A stretch of DNA of 64,000 nucleotides from Paraglaciecola mesophila KMM 241 (GCF_000315015.1 NZ_BAEP01000054.1:62001-126000), one strand, 5' to 3'. Numbered from the stretch's first letter, positions 40,090 through 49,205 are shown. Numbers and translations are program-made. Notes: generated by a model not told the origin, from the letters alone.

Positions 40090-40176
40090 TATGGTGCGGA
40101 AGGAGAGACTTGAACTCTCACGCCCTAAGGCACTGGAACCTAAATCCAGCGTGTATACCAATTTCACCACTTCCGC
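40090..40176 (-). tRNA. tRNA-Leu (TAG)
   Basis: An 87-base gene with encoded CCA. The acceptor stem GCGGAAG pairs with CTTCCGC. The anticodon loop TTTAGGT gives TAG; a long variable arm (type II) and the T-loop GTTCAAGTC are present. It is last in the four-tRNA transcript. Confidence 0.96.
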
Positions 40177-40179
40177 AAG

Positions 40180-40256
40180 TGGGGTGGACGATGGGGCTCG
40201 AACCCACGACAACCGGAATCACAATCCGGGGCTCTACCAACTGAGCTACGCCCACC
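40180..40256 (-). tRNA. tRNA-His (GTG)
   Basis: 77 bases including the extra 5' G(-1) and encoded CCA. The anticodon arm CCGGATTGTGATTCCGG gives GTG; the D-arm TAGCTCAGTTGGTAGAGC and T-loop GGTTCGAGCC are present. Confidence 0.97.
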
Positions 40257-40283
40257 AAAGCTAACATTGTTGCCAGGTTCGCG

Positions 40284-40360
40284 TGGTGCGCCCGGCAGGA
40301 TTCGAACCTGCGACCACCCGCTTAGAAGGCGGGTGCTCTATCCAGCTGAGCTACGGGCGC
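40284..40360 (-). tRNA. tRNA-Arg (TCT)
   Basis: 77 bases with encoded CCA. The acceptor GCGCCCG pairs with CGGGCGC. The anticodon loop CTTCTAA gives TCT, which reads AGA/AGG codons; the T-loop GGTTCGAATCC is present. Confidence 0.97.
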
Positions 40361-40390
40361 TCTACGAATCTGTTACAATTTTAGAGAAAG

Positions 40391-40467
40391 TGGTCGGTGA
40401 GACAGGATTCGAACCTGCGACCCCTTGGACCCAAACCAAGTGCGCTACCAAGCTGCGCTACTCACCG
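40391..40467 (-). tRNA. tRNA-Pro (TGG)
   Basis: 77 bases with encoded CCA. The acceptor CGGTGAG pairs with CTCACCG. The anticodon loop TTTGGGT gives TGG; D-arm and T-loop are intact. It is first in the operon, directly downstream of the promoter. Confidence 0.97.
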
Positions 40468-40504
40468 ACTTAACAACCCGAAGAGTTATTCTCTGTCTCT
40501 CAAC

Positions 40505-40542
40505 GGGGAGCGCATAGTAAACAGATGTATTTCTGCCGTCAA
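40505..40542 (-). promoter_or_regulatory. Stringent-type promoter of the tRNA operon
   Basis: Minus strand: TTGACG (40537-40542), exact 17-base spacer, TACTAT (40514-40519), then the GC-rich discriminator GCGCTCCCC. This is the pattern of growth-rate-regulated stable-RNA promoters. Confidence 0.8.
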
Positions 40543-40711
40543 ACACTTTTTTAAAAGAAATTTACTGACTGCTGTTTTTTTTAGCAATATGGCTGCGATT
40601 CAAACAAAATGAGCATTAATCGCACTGATAAGCCGTAAATTCTTTCGTAGCGAGTGATACAGACTAATCATTCATTTTGCCAAATTCCGTGCTGACAATC
40701 ATAAAACAACT

Positions 40712-41344
40712 TTATTTTTCGCCATCAAACGTCCACCTACCGTTCTTTTTTGGACTAAACCCAATGCGGTTTAAGTAATTTTCATGTTCATAACTGTCAG
40801 CGAGTGCCACTATTTCTTTAAATTCGAACTGTTTCGCAAGTTGTTGCCCCTTGCCAATAACGTATTCACCAAGGTGACAATCACGATAAGCGGGGATCAC
40901 AAAATCGAAATCTACCACAAAACGACCATTTTCTTCGCTAAAGCCTGACAACATACCTACGACCTCGGTTCGCTCAGTAAGAAAAAAATACGCGCGACGT
41001 GGGTCCGCTGAGACTTTCATAAAGCGCGGAAACAGGTGTTTGATTTCTTGTTTGTGGTAATCCAGAAAGAAATCCACGTAGTTTGATGGGCGACTCACAG
41101 CAAGGACTGAAAATTGACGCTCAACATCAAACAGTAGTCTTCGTAGAAAAAACAAATTCGTCAGGGTAATAAAGCCATTTAATATTGCCACTGGGTACGC
41201 TTGGATAATAATACCGTATAAGCAAAATGACGATGCGCCCGCTAAATTGAACCAACGCAGTCGAACAATCGAACTGCGCGTTAAAGAATAAGCAATTACC
41301 GCTGACGCACAATAACCAAAAATTTCTACTGGAGAGAGTTCCAA
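40712..41344 (-). CDS. Membrane protein with YgjV-like domain joined to a GNAT-like domain
   Basis: About 210 residues. The N-terminal 75 have about three membrane helices and resemble the YgjV-type bacterial inner membrane family (EIFGYCASAVIAYSLTRSSI, then RLRWFNLAGASSFCLYGIII and LNGFITLTNLFFLRRLL). The C-terminal half reads like a GNAT acetyltransferase core: FFLTERTEVVGMLSG, VDFDFVIPAYRDCHLGEYVI and the acetyl-CoA-type ending YEHENYLNRIGFSPKKNGRW. The function is unknown; it may acetylate a substrate at the inner membrane face. I choose TTG 41344 (AAAGG eight bases upstream); GTG 41353 lies too close to that site. Confidence 0.62.
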   Translation of the reverse strand: MELSPVEIFGYCASAVIAYSLTRSSIVRLRWFNLAGASSFCLYGIIIQAYPVAILNGFITLTNLFFLRRLLFDVERQFSVLAVSRPSNYVDFFLDYHKQEIKHLFPRFMKVSADPRRAYFFLTERTEVVGMLSGFSEENGRFVVDFDFVIPAYRDCHLGEYVIGKGQQLAKQFEFKEIVALADSYEHENYLNRIGFSPKKNGRWTFDGEK

Positions 41345-41513
41345 ACCACACACCTTTATAAAGATAACAAATCAGATAGACGCATATCTTTGTTTAGATG
41401 CCGGAAAGGGGCAAGAAGATTCGATACTATTTACAAATTAGCACCAGTGCGATTGTTGAAACTGGCACAGTATGTGACAATACAGCCCCCTAGTCTTTCA
41501 GTTACTTTATACT

Positions 41514-42371
41514 ATGCCTGCTCAAAAAATTGATGGTAAATTAATCGCTCAACAGGTGCGTCAGCACGTAAAATCTCATGTTGAATCTATTATTTCTTCG
41601 GGCAAACGCCCCCCCGGCTTAGCTGTAGTTTTGGTGGGTAGTGACGCGGCATCTCATGTTTATGTGACTAATAAGCGTAGAGCTTGTGAAGAGGTAGGCT
41701 TCGTTTCTAAATCCTATGACTTACCTTCAACGACGTCACAACAGAAACTGCTCGAACTTATCGATACTTTAAATGCAGATGAAGAAATTGACGGCATATT
41801 AGTTCAGCTACCTTTACCCGCAGGTTTGGACAAAGAACAAGTGCTTGAACGGATATTACCGCATAAAGATGTAGACGGTTTCCACCCTTACAACATTGGT
41901 CGCTTGGCTCAGCGTATACCAGCATTACGCCCTTGTACTCCTAAGGGAATAATGACCCTCATCGAATCGACTAAACGCCCAATAAAAGGCCTAGATGCAG
42001 TTATTGTGGGTGCATCAAATATTGTTGGAAGGCCGATGTTCATGGAATTATTACTTGCGGGCTGCACGGTCACTAGCTGCCACAAATTCACTAAAGATTT
42101 ACAGTCTCATGTTGAGCGAGCTGACTTGGTGGTGGTGGCCGTGGGGATTTCTGCGTTCATACCAGGTGAATGGATTAAACCAGGCGCAATTGTGATCGAT
42201 GTAGGTATCAATCGTCAAACAGATGGCACACTCATCGGTGATGTGGATTACATGACCGCGGAGCAACGAGCGGGCTGGATAACACCGGTACCTGGTGGCG
42301 TTGGCCCGATGACAGTCGCGAGCCTAATCGAAAATACGTTAGAAGCTTACGTTAAGTACCACTCAAACTAA
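41514..42371 (+). CDS. folD: Bifunctional methylene-THF dehydrogenase / methenyl-THF cyclohydrolase
   Basis: Interconverts methylene-, methenyl- and formyl-tetrahydrofolate and supplies one-carbon units for purines and initiator tRNA. The 285-residue protein has the catalytic [14 protein letters not shown] segment (Tyr and Lys), the signature [16 protein letters not shown], the NADP-binding [13 protein letters not shown], and the closing [18 protein letters not shown]. No clear ribosome-binding site precedes the ATG. It is followed 16 bases later by the DUF1415 gene. Confidence 0.97.
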   Translation: MPAQKIDGKLIAQQVRQHVKSHVESIISSGKRPPGLAVVLVGSDAASHVYVTNKRRACEEVGFVSKSYDLPSTTSQQKLLELIDTLNADEEIDGILVQLPLPAGLDKEQVLERILPHKDVDGFHPYNIGRLAQRIPALRPCTPKGIMTLIESTKRPIKGLDAVIVGASNIVGRPMFMELLLAGCTVTSCHKFTKDLQSHVERADLVVVAVGISAFIPGEWIKPGAIVIDVGINRQTDGTLIGDVDYMTAEQRAGWITPVPGGVGPMTVASLIENTLEAYVKYHSN

Positions 42372-42387
42372 GGCATACCTGCGTCAC

Positions 42388-42957
42388 GTGAATATTTCTG
42401 CGCCCCCCACTGATGTCATTCAATCCATTCGCACTTGGTTGAGTGACATCATAATTGGCCATAACTTTTGCCCTTTCGCGAAACGTGAATTTGAGCGCAA
42501 TAGCATTGAATATACTGTAAGCGACGCCTATTCATTAGCAGATGCCACTGATCAATTTCTCGCTGAGCTTCAAATACTGGAAAAAAATAATACCATTGAG
42601 ACCAGCTTGATTATTTTCAGCTCAGGTTTCAAATCCTTTGATGATTACCTAACATTGGTTGAAATGAGTCAAGCGCTCATCGACAAAGGGGGATATGCAG
42701 GGCAGTTTCAGCTTGCGAGCTTTCATCCAGATTATTGTTTTGAGGGCGAGCCTCTAGAGGATTTGTCCCACTATACGAATCGAGCTCCCTACCCTATTTT
42801 GCATGTGCTGCGAGAGAGAAGTCTTGAGCGAGTGTTAAAAACCTTCCCCGATCCTGAAAACATCCCAACACGAAATATCGCCAAAGCACGTCAACTAGGC
42901 TCGGCTTACTGGCAACGGGTAATGCAACAATTGAGCGCAACACAACCAAAAGACTAG
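42388..42957 (+). CDS. DUF1415 family protein
   Basis: A 189-residue conserved protein of unknown function. Family features seen are WLSDIIIGHNFCPFAKREFE near the N-terminus with a conserved Cys-Pro-Phe-Ala, the QLASFHPDYCFEG stretch in the middle, and NRAPYPILHVLRERSLERVL. It starts at GTG 42388, 16 bases after folD, so the two are probably co-transcribed. No catalytic role is established; the conserved Cys, His and Asp residues suggest an enzyme or metal site, which is inference. Confidence 0.85.
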   Translation: MNISAPPTDVIQSIRTWLSDIIIGHNFCPFAKREFERNSIEYTVSDAYSLADATDQFLAELQILEKNNTIETSLIIFSSGFKSFDDYLTLVEMSQALIDKGGYAGQFQLASFHPDYCFEGEPLEDLSHYTNRAPYPILHVLRERSLERVLKTFPDPENIPTRNIAKARQLGSAYWQRVMQQLSATQPKD

Positions 42958-42994
42958 CCGGCTAAATTTCTGGGCATTGCGCTAAAGTAATCAC

Positions 42995-44035
42995 CTATTT
43001 AGGCGATTCCCCTTCATCTATCGGGTATGAACGAATTGGCTCTTGCGCTTCTTCTTGCGCTTGCTCAAGTAAGAAGTCATCTAGGCTTTTATTCAATTGT
43101 TCCGCATTAAATTTCGGTATTTGATAAATCCAATCAGCCCAGTAATCAGTTGGAGTAGCATTGGCAATGCGTAAATATGCGTTTTCTTGCGTCTGTGCAA
43201 CTTCAACTTGAAACGCATGTCCATAAGCCGTGTTCACATCTAACGTTAGCATTGGAGTTAACGTTTCCCACTGAAGTGTTGTTTGAGGCAAAAGCTGCTC
43301 GAAGTGCAGGCCGGCAAGATTAAGAGCGACGGCATCTAATACCCCAGCGTACTTAAGCGCTTGATTTTGCCCTCGACCGGTTAGCACGAATGAATCATCT
43401 GAGCCGGCTCTCACAATCTGCCACGTATCGCCATCCACTCGGGAAATACTGGATAAATCCGTTTCATCAAACGGTAAAATAGGCTGCTGTAACCATTCAC
43501 TATTAGTCATGGGTAAGCTTATCGCTCGGTCGCTTAACCACGCTTGCGACTGCTTAGGTATACGCATATAACTTTTATTGCCTACTGAAGATTGATTGCC
43601 TACTAATACCTGCCAAGATTTGCCGTTGCCGCCGAGCGCAACTAAGGTGGCTAAGCTGTCGTCTGCTGAAATATCTTGTAAGCCTAAATGGTGATAATTA
43701 CTGGCCTTGCTTGTTTTTGGTTCGATTAACTCGGCTTGGGAGAGCGCATTCACTAACGTAGCCAATTTCTCGCGGTCTACTGGAAACATCCCCACTTGCA
43801 CACCATTGTCAGCATATACTTCTGTCTGCCAGCGATCCCCCTCTCGCCGAGCATTAAGTAAAACACCTGTGGCGTTTGTCAGGGTGATACGATCCACAGA
43901 AGCCGCATTTTCAGTCAGTGACGGAAGCGCCGCATTTGCTGCATCTTGAGAGCTTAGCTTGTGATGCAAAAGCCAGTAACCAGCCCCACACGCCAATACA
44001 GTAAGTACGCCTAGCACGATTAAAGAACGATTCAT
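42995..44035 (-). CDS. DUF4340 protein of a Gld-type ABC operon
   Basis: A 346-residue protein with one N-terminal membrane helix (SLIVLGVLTVLACGAGYWLL) and a periplasmic beta-rich region. The pattern fits DUF4340: SVDRITLTNATGVLLNARRE, REKLATLVNALSQAELIEPK, and WQVLVGNQSSVGNKSYMRIP. Its ATG overlaps the stop of the GldG-like gene by four bases, so translation is likely coupled. DUF4340 proteins commonly follow gldG-like genes, so it is probably the periplasmic accessory of this transporter. The C-terminus is acidic (EEAQEEAQEPIRSY). Substrate unknown. Confidence 0.85.
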   Translation of the reverse strand: MNRSLIVLGVLTVLACGAGYWLLHHKLSSQDAANAALPSLTENAASVDRITLTNATGVLLNARREGDRWQTEVYADNGVQVGMFPVDREKLATLVNALSQAELIEPKTSKASNYHHLGLQDISADDSLATLVALGGNGKSWQVLVGNQSSVGNKSYMRIPKQSQAWLSDRAISLPMTNSEWLQQPILPFDETDLSSISRVDGDTWQIVRAGSDDSFVLTGRGQNQALKYAGVLDAVALNLAGLHFEQLLPQTTLQWETLTPMLTLDVNTAYGHAFQVEVAQTQENAYLRIANATPTDYWADWIYQIPKFNAEQLNKSLDDFLLEQAQEEAQEPIRSYPIDEGESPK

Positions 44036-45912
44036 GATGGCTCCTTAACGGCGGCAAAGGACGAAGCATTTTTAGTCTTGTAGCGACTACGTGATAAACG
44101 CCTAGCCCCCATCAGTAATAGCACCAATGCTAAAGGAGCAATAACAATGTTGGTGAATTTAATAAGGTTGCCCAAGGTTTCAATATCCTTATCTAACTGG
44201 TGACGCACTTCTCGAAGGGATTTGCGTATTTCAATTTTCTGCGCCATAAAATCGTCAATGGCTTTCTGCTGTTGCGAAGAGATAACTAACGCCCCCCCCT
44301 CACCTTGCTGCTCTTGTAATTGCGCTAATTGCAATTCTGCCTCTTCCAACTGTTGTTGAAGTATTTTCTCTTGTTCACGGAATTTCTGCTCTGCGACCAA
44401 CTTGAGCTGCTCTACCTTATCAAAAGGTCGCGCAAAAGTGCCACGACTTCGAATACTAATGAGTGCATCACTGCCTGCAAGATTCTCAACCGCATTGGTG
44501 ACGAAATCTCCGTTGTTGGCAAATGGCGTAGTAATGGTTTGACCAAAAAATGAAGATTGCTGCACCCAAAATCTGTCTGATAACAAATCGGTATCACCCA
44601 CTAACATTACATTTAAGTCTTTTGTGCTGGATAATGATCCGTCGCTTTCAATGCCCTCTGGTGGTGACTCGAATGCCGACTTTGCATTTCCTGTGATCCT
44701 CGTTGCCAGCACATACTCTTGGTTATTGCTTGTATATTCCTGACTTAACGCTAAAGGCTCTCTTGTCTGTGCATATAATGCACTATCGATCAGATCTGAA
44801 TTTTTAGTTGAATGAATAAGCTTGGCCCAGCGCTGGCCTGAACTAGCCCCTTTCTTGAAAATCCCAAAAGACGCACCATTAATCAAATCTAAATTTGAAG
44901 TGGTGACATCTTTGTCGTTCAATTCATTGGCGCTGAAGCCCACAAAACCAAAGTGCCTAGCAATATCACCGTTTTGGGTGCGCACATCTAAGCCTGCATA
45001 AGCATCGAGCAAGACGTGCTGCTCGTCATAGTTAACGCCCCATGCCTCAAACAAACGAGTAAGATTCGAACTGTTCGCACCCATGCCTGACCCCAAGAGC
45101 ATACTCATTTGATCTGATTCATTATGAGGATCGACAAAAATCAGGGCTCTCCCGCCTTTCATCGTGTATTGGTCGATGGCGTATAATAACTCGTCGCTAA
45201 AATTCTTCGGGTGAGCGACAATCAACACATCGGTACCTTTAGGTAACTCAGTCGCATCGCTGCCGATTTTATCGACGACATAGAGTTGCTGTAACTGAGT
45301 GTAAAAGGTCCACGGTTGTTCGAACTCCCCCGTCATCGGATTTTGTCCGCCTGCTACTGGCAAATCAGTTAATAACGTCACTTTGACTTGCTTAGGATTA
45401 ACCAACTGATAAATCAATTTACTGATTTCGTACTCTAAAAATCGCTCCTGCTGGGGATCAAAGAACGCAATCACTTGTTGGTCATCTAGCGCATTTGTTG
45501 CGCCTAACCCTAAATAAATCGCTTCTCCGGCGGTACCGATGTTTGCTCCTGTGAGTCCAAACTGATCTGCCCTATCTTCCTTTTCAGAAAAAGGTTCGGG
45601 GTCAAGAATATGCAGTTTAATTTTACCGTTGGAGCGCCCAGCGTATTCTTCAAGTAAACTTTGTACCCGCACCGCGTAATTACGCAGGGTCGTCATATTC
45701 TTTGATGCTTTGTCGGAAAAGAAAAAGTACAGGTTCAACGGCTCATCAATTTCCGTTAAAATTTGCTGACTACCTTGCGACAAAGAGTAAACATTGTTCT
45801 CAGTTAAATCGACACGATATACGCTAAGCAACTGATTATTTAGTAAAACCAAGGCACAAAACAGTGTTGCGATAAAGAGCATGCTTAACCAAGTAATAAA
45901 TCGAGTAGACAT
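44032..45912 (-). CDS. GldG-like ABC transporter auxiliary protein
   Basis: A 626-residue protein with an N-terminal membrane helix (WLSMLFIATLFCALVLL), a large periplasmic region and a second helix near the C-terminus (NIVIAPLALVLLLMGARRL). The periplasmic part is of the GldG / ABC-auxiliary type (NVYSLSQGSQQILTEIDEPL near the start; FLEYEISKLIYQLVNP; TDVLIVAHPKNFSDELLYAI). A Gln/Glu-rich coiled coil (KFREQEKILQQQLEEAELQL) precedes the last helix. It lies two bases after the permease gene. In Bacteroidota GldG works with GldA and GldF in gliding; here the role is unknown. Confidence 0.85.
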   Translation of the reverse strand: MSTRFITWLSMLFIATLFCALVLLNNQLLSVYRVDLTENNVYSLSQGSQQILTEIDEPLNLYFFFSDKASKNMTTLRNYAVRVQSLLEEYAGRSNGKIKLHILDPEPFSEKEDRADQFGLTGANIGTAGEAIYLGLGATNALDDQQVIAFFDPQQERFLEYEISKLIYQLVNPKQVKVTLLTDLPVAGGQNPMTGEFEQPWTFYTQLQQLYVVDKIGSDATELPKGTDVLIVAHPKNFSDELLYAIDQYTMKGGRALIFVDPHNESDQMSMLLGSGMGANSSNLTRLFEAWGVNYDEQHVLLDAYAGLDVRTQNGDIARHFGFVGFSANELNDKDVTTSNLDLINGASFGIFKKGASSGQRWAKLIHSTKNSDLIDSALYAQTREPLALSQEYTSNNQEYVLATRITGNAKSAFESPPEGIESDGSLSSTKDLNVMLVGDTDLLSDRFWVQQSSFFGQTITTPFANNGDFVTNAVENLAGSDALISIRSRGTFARPFDKVEQLKLVAEQKFREQEKILQQQLEEAELQLAQLQEQQGEGGALVISSQQQKAIDDFMAQKIEIRKSLREVRHQLDKDIETLGNLIKFTNIVIAPLALVLLLMGARRLSRSRYKTKNASSFAAVKEPS

Positions 45913-45914
45913 GG

Positions 45915-46649
45915 TTAATCCGCCTTCTTTTGTTCAATAATAAGTAAACCAGCGTACAACCAAGCTACCGTCACGAGGAAGAAGTACCCCAAATCATTTA
46001 GTGCTATCACGCCTTTTGCCATCGCTTCGAAATGGGTCAAAAAGCTAAATGACGCCACAGTATCGAGTAATAACGAAGGCGCCCATCCTTTAAATGAATC
46101 CAACACGATAGAACTGCCACTTACGACGAACAAAAAACACACCACAATAGCCAGAATAAAGGCGATAATTTGATTCTTAGATAAGGCCGACATACACATG
46201 CCGATAGCCAAAAAAGCGCCCGCCATCAACCAACTTCCTAAGTATGCCGCGACGATAATGCCGTTATCAGGCTCCCCGAGATAATTAACCGTTAACCACA
46301 ACGGGAAAGTCAAAATTAGTGCTAATCCTAAAACGCTCCAGGCAGCTAAAAATTTACCTAATGTTACCTGCCAAGTGCTCACGGGCAAGGTCATTAATAA
46401 TTCTATACTGCCGCTTTTGCGCTCTTCGGCCCAACTCCGCATAGCGATGGCTGGTACCAAGAACAGATATAACCAAGGATGAAAATTGAAGAAGGCCAAT
46501 AAATCAGCTTGACCTCGCTCATAAAAACCGCCGATAAAGAACGCAAATACCGAAGATAACACTAAGAAAATGCCGATAAACACGTAGGCGACAGGTGAGG
46601 CAAAGTAACCTGCAAATTCCCGTTTAAACAAAATAAAAATATGTGCCAC
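45915..46649 (-). CDS. ABC-2 type permease, GldF-like
   Basis: A 244-residue inner membrane protein with about six helices. It begins MAHIFILFKREFAGYFASPV, the usual start of GldF/NosY-type permeases. The loop AIAMRSWAEERKSGSIELLM is the family hallmark that contacts the ATPase. It ends in Lys-Lys-Ala-Asp two bases before the GldG-like gene. It should form a transporter or mechanotransmission unit with the ATPase upstream. Confidence 0.9.
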   Translation of the reverse strand: MAHIFILFKREFAGYFASPVAYVFIGIFLVLSSVFAFFIGGFYERGQADLLAFFNFHPWLYLFLVPAIAMRSWAEERKSGSIELLMTLPVSTWQVTLGKFLAAWSVLGLALILTFPLWLTVNYLGEPDNGIIVAAYLGSWLMAGAFLAIGMCMSALSKNQIIAFILAIVVCFLFVVSGSSIVLDSFKGWAPSLLLDTVASFSFLTHFEAMAKGVIALNDLGYFFLVTVAWLYAGLLIIEQKKAD

Positions 46650-46651
46650 AG

Positions 46652-47572
46652 CTAAGCAACCTCCGTTGTCAAATCTCTAAAGACTTGGTCTAAACGACCT
46701 TGCTCAATAAACAAAGTATCCACGGGTAATTTCGCACGCTGAACATGGGCAGTGACCTCGTGCAATATATGTTGTCCCGGTTCAGGAAAAAGCGTGACGT
46801 GACCTGTTTTTTGCTCAACTTCCATTTCTGCTACCCCTTCTAACTCTGCTAAACCAGAGATGTCAGCTAAATAACTTAAATGGATCGTAACCGCTTGATA
46901 GTAACGCGACCGCTGCTGCAATCTTAAGGGCGTATCATCAAACAACAACTTTCCTTTGGCGATGATCATCACACGATTACACACAGCGGTGACTTCTTCT
47001 AAAATGTGAGTGGAAATGATGACTATTTTGTCTTGGGCAAGTTGGGTGATTAACTCGCGTACTTGATGTTTCTGATTCGGGTCGAGACCGTCAGTAGGCT
47101 CGTCGAGGATTAATATGTCCGGGTCATGAATCAATGCCTGAGCAAGACCAACACGACGTTTAAAGCCCTTTGATAAGTTCTCAATAGGTCGATTGACGAC
47201 GTCTTGTAATTCAATTTTTTCGATGACGTTTCGAATGCGTTGTTCCTTGTCCTTACCTCTAAATCCTCGGACCTCGGCAATAAATTTTAGAAACTGATAA
47301 GTTGTCATATCGCCATAGGCTGGCGCACCTTCTGGTAAATAACCAATTCGTTCCTGGATGTCTTTCGTATGCTGCGCGATAGACATATCAAAAATCTCAA
47401 TACTACCGTGAGTCGGCTGCAGGAAACCCGTGAGCATTTTCATAGTGGTAGATTTGCCAGCACCGTTCGGCCCCAAAAAACCGACTATGTCTCCAGGTTT
47501 GACGTCAAAATTGAGATCTTCGACCGCAGAAAAATGACCGAAGGATTTCGACAAATTCTTAACAGATATCAT
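46652..47572 (-). CDS. ABC transporter ATP-binding protein, GldA-like
   Basis: A 306-residue nucleotide-binding subunit: Walker A GPNGAGKSTTMKML, Q-loop GYLPEGAPAYGDMTTYQFL, signature motif NLSKGFKRRVGLAQ, Walker B DILILDEPTDGLDP, and the His switch IISTHILEEV. The C-terminal extension (LFPEPGQHILHEVTAHVQRA) is typical of exporter-type ATPases. AGGAACACT directly precedes the ATG. It is the first gene of a tight four-gene operon (spacings 2, 2 and -4 bases). Confidence 0.92.
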   Translation of the reverse strand: MISVKNLSKSFGHFSAVEDLNFDVKPGDIVGFLGPNGAGKSTTMKMLTGFLQPTHGSIEIFDMSIAQHTKDIQERIGYLPEGAPAYGDMTTYQFLKFIAEVRGFRGKDKEQRIRNVIEKIELQDVVNRPIENLSKGFKRRVGLAQALIHDPDILILDEPTDGLDPNQKHQVRELITQLAQDKIVIISTHILEEVTAVCNRVMIIAKGKLLFDDTPLRLQQRSRYYQAVTIHLSYLADISGLAELEGVAEMEVEQKTGHVTLFPEPGQHILHEVTAHVQRAKLPVDTLFIEQGRLDQVFRDLTTEVA

Positions 47573-47796
47573 AGTGTTCCTAGTTATGATCCAAAGAAAG
47601 CGTGATAAAGATATAGCCTTCTCAGGTCTCTTTCAACGCTTGCATTCAAGAGAAAGAAAGATCAATTGCACTTAATTGATCATTCTTTAATTTTCACCAA
47701 GTTTAACGGTTAATGATCCCCAAAGGGAGTCGAATTTTGTGTTTTACGCGCGAAATTTCTTGGCAAAGTGATGCGCTTCCCTTATTGTCTCGCAAT

Positions 47797-48426
47797 ATGA
47801 GCATGGCAAAATCACTTCTACATACAGCCGACTTACACATTCATAGTCGCTACTCAATATTCAAGCGTATCATTAATCTGATCATTGTTATCGTGATGGT
47901 ATTACTGTTCGTGAACCTGTGGTTCGTGGATAACGATAATGCACAGAATTGGCAAAATAAACAGAGTACTCAATTAGGTAATAGCTTAGGGTTAATCAGT
48001 AGCCAAATTATTGCCCAACCTCTGATTGATAGGGATAAAGCGCGAATTGATCAAGTGCTAAAAATATTACTCAACGATCCCCACGTAGACGCGGTTGCTG
48101 TTTATGATCAATACGGCCAACAGGTGGCACAGCAAGGTGTTGAAAGTTCTATCGTCGCCCAATACCAATCTAATGAACAGAACACGCCCTTAGTATTTGT
48201 TAAAGATATTCGAGTAGAAAAGCAGATTTATGGTTATGTTCGCTTATTATTAAGTGAACAGACTGTCATGGCCCTGCACAGTGAATATCAAAGCCAGTTG
48301 CGTCAGCAGACTCAAGTACTGGGTATCTTAGCCGCGTTAGCAGCCCTGCTAATAACGCGAATTTTCTACAAAGTGCGTTTCCGGCGTTATATTCATCCCA
48401 GTGACGCTGAAAAAGTCACCCATTAG
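47797..48426 (+). CDS. SMP (AhpA/YtjB) family membrane protein
   Basis: Proteobacterial inner membrane protein of the SMP_2 type. From ATG 47797 (MSMAKSLL) it has 209 residues. A transmembrane helix follows SRYSIFKRI (INLIIVIVMVLLFVNLWFV), then a periplasmic domain of about 120 residues with PHVDAVAVYDQYGQQVAQQ, then a second helix (VLGILAALAALLITRIF) and a basic end. This resembles a sensor without output domain. The family is called AhpA/Smp; its role in stress or haemolysin regulation is weakly established. An upstream ATG at 47713 gives 28 more residues without better signals. Its stop overlaps that of the convergent TatD-like gene. Confidence 0.78.
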   Translation: MSMAKSLLHTADLHIHSRYSIFKRIINLIIVIVMVLLFVNLWFVDNDNAQNWQNKQSTQLGNSLGLISSQIIAQPLIDRDKARIDQVLKILLNDPHVDAVAVYDQYGQQVAQQGVESSIVAQYQSNEQNTPLVFVKDIRVEKQIYGYVRLLLSEQTVMALHSEYQSQLRQQTQVLGILAALAALLITRIFYKVRFRRYIHPSDAEKVTH

Positions 48427-49193
48427 TTTGATATATTGGGCAAGATATTAAGGGTATTTTGCCAACATGCCTGCTTGACGTCGTTTTCAGGTTCCGTCCT
48501 CAAGGCTTGAAGCGCATCCAAGATAAGCGGTAAATAGCTCGGACTGTTACGTTCACCTTGTTTACTGTTAATAGGCATATCAGGAGCGTCGGTTTCTAAC
48601 ACCAAACTCGAAAGAGGCACTTGAGCGATCACTGCGCGTGTTTTCTTCGCTCTAGGGTAGGTAATAGTACCGCCAATGCCTAACTTAAAGCCTAGGTCAA
48701 TATACGCCCGCGCTTCTTGAAGGCTCCCCGAAAAAGCATGAATAATACCGCCATTACAAAACGTACTTTTCTTTAGCAGCCTAATTAAAGCATTATGAGA
48801 TTGCCTATGGTGCACAATGACAGGTAGCCGATGTTGGTGAGCTAAATCAAGCTGTTCACTAAACACTCGCTCCTGCAGTACTTCGTCGGTGGGCAGACTG
48901 AAATCCAAACCAATTTCCCCAACGGCAACCACCTTACCTTGGTGCAAGGATAGCTGTTGGTCCAACAGTTGTAATTGCTCAGTGCGGTAATTGTGCAAAA
49001 AATAGGGGTGCAAACCTAACGCGAACTTAAGCTGCGAGTACGACTCACACAGTAAAATTTGCCGTGGCCACATACTTGCTTGGGTGCCTGGAATGACAAT
49101 TGAATTGACCCCGAGCTGAGCACATTTTAGCAACACTTGGTCGCGATCGAGATCAAAAGCGGGGAAATCTAAGTGACAGTGACTATCGATCAC
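48423..49193 (-). CDS. TatD-family metal-dependent deoxyribonuclease, YjjV-like
   Basis: Amidohydrolase-fold enzyme of 256 residues. Metal ligands are visible in MIDSHCHLDFPAFDLDRD (HxH), VGEIGLDFSLPTDE (Glu), PVIVHHRQSHNAL (His), GGIIHAFSGSLQEA (His) and VLETDAPDMPI (Asp). The text is closer to YjjV than to TatD proper. Family members are 3'-5' DNA exonucleases or act on D-aminoacyl products, so the substrate is not certain. It is 12 bases downstream of pdxH and likely co-transcribed with it. Confidence 0.88.
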   Translation of the reverse strand: MIDSHCHLDFPAFDLDRDQVLLKCAQLGVNSIVIPGTQASMWPRQILLCESYSQLKFALGLHPYFLHNYRTEQLQLLDQQLSLHQGKVVAVGEIGLDFSLPTDEVLQERVFSEQLDLAHQHRLPVIVHHRQSHNALIRLLKKSTFCNGGIIHAFSGSLQEARAYIDLGFKLGIGGTITYPRAKKTRAVIAQVPLSSLVLETDAPDMPINSKQGERNSPSYLPLILDALQALRTEPENDVKQACWQNTLNILPNISN

Positions 49194-49205
49194 AGTCTGA
49201 ACTCG

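Noticed and set aside
40267-40612. Two plus-strand frames (68 and 71 codons) over the tRNA cluster
   Set aside because: They are antisense translations of tRNA genes (the well-known false GFEPATP/RIRTCD type peptides).
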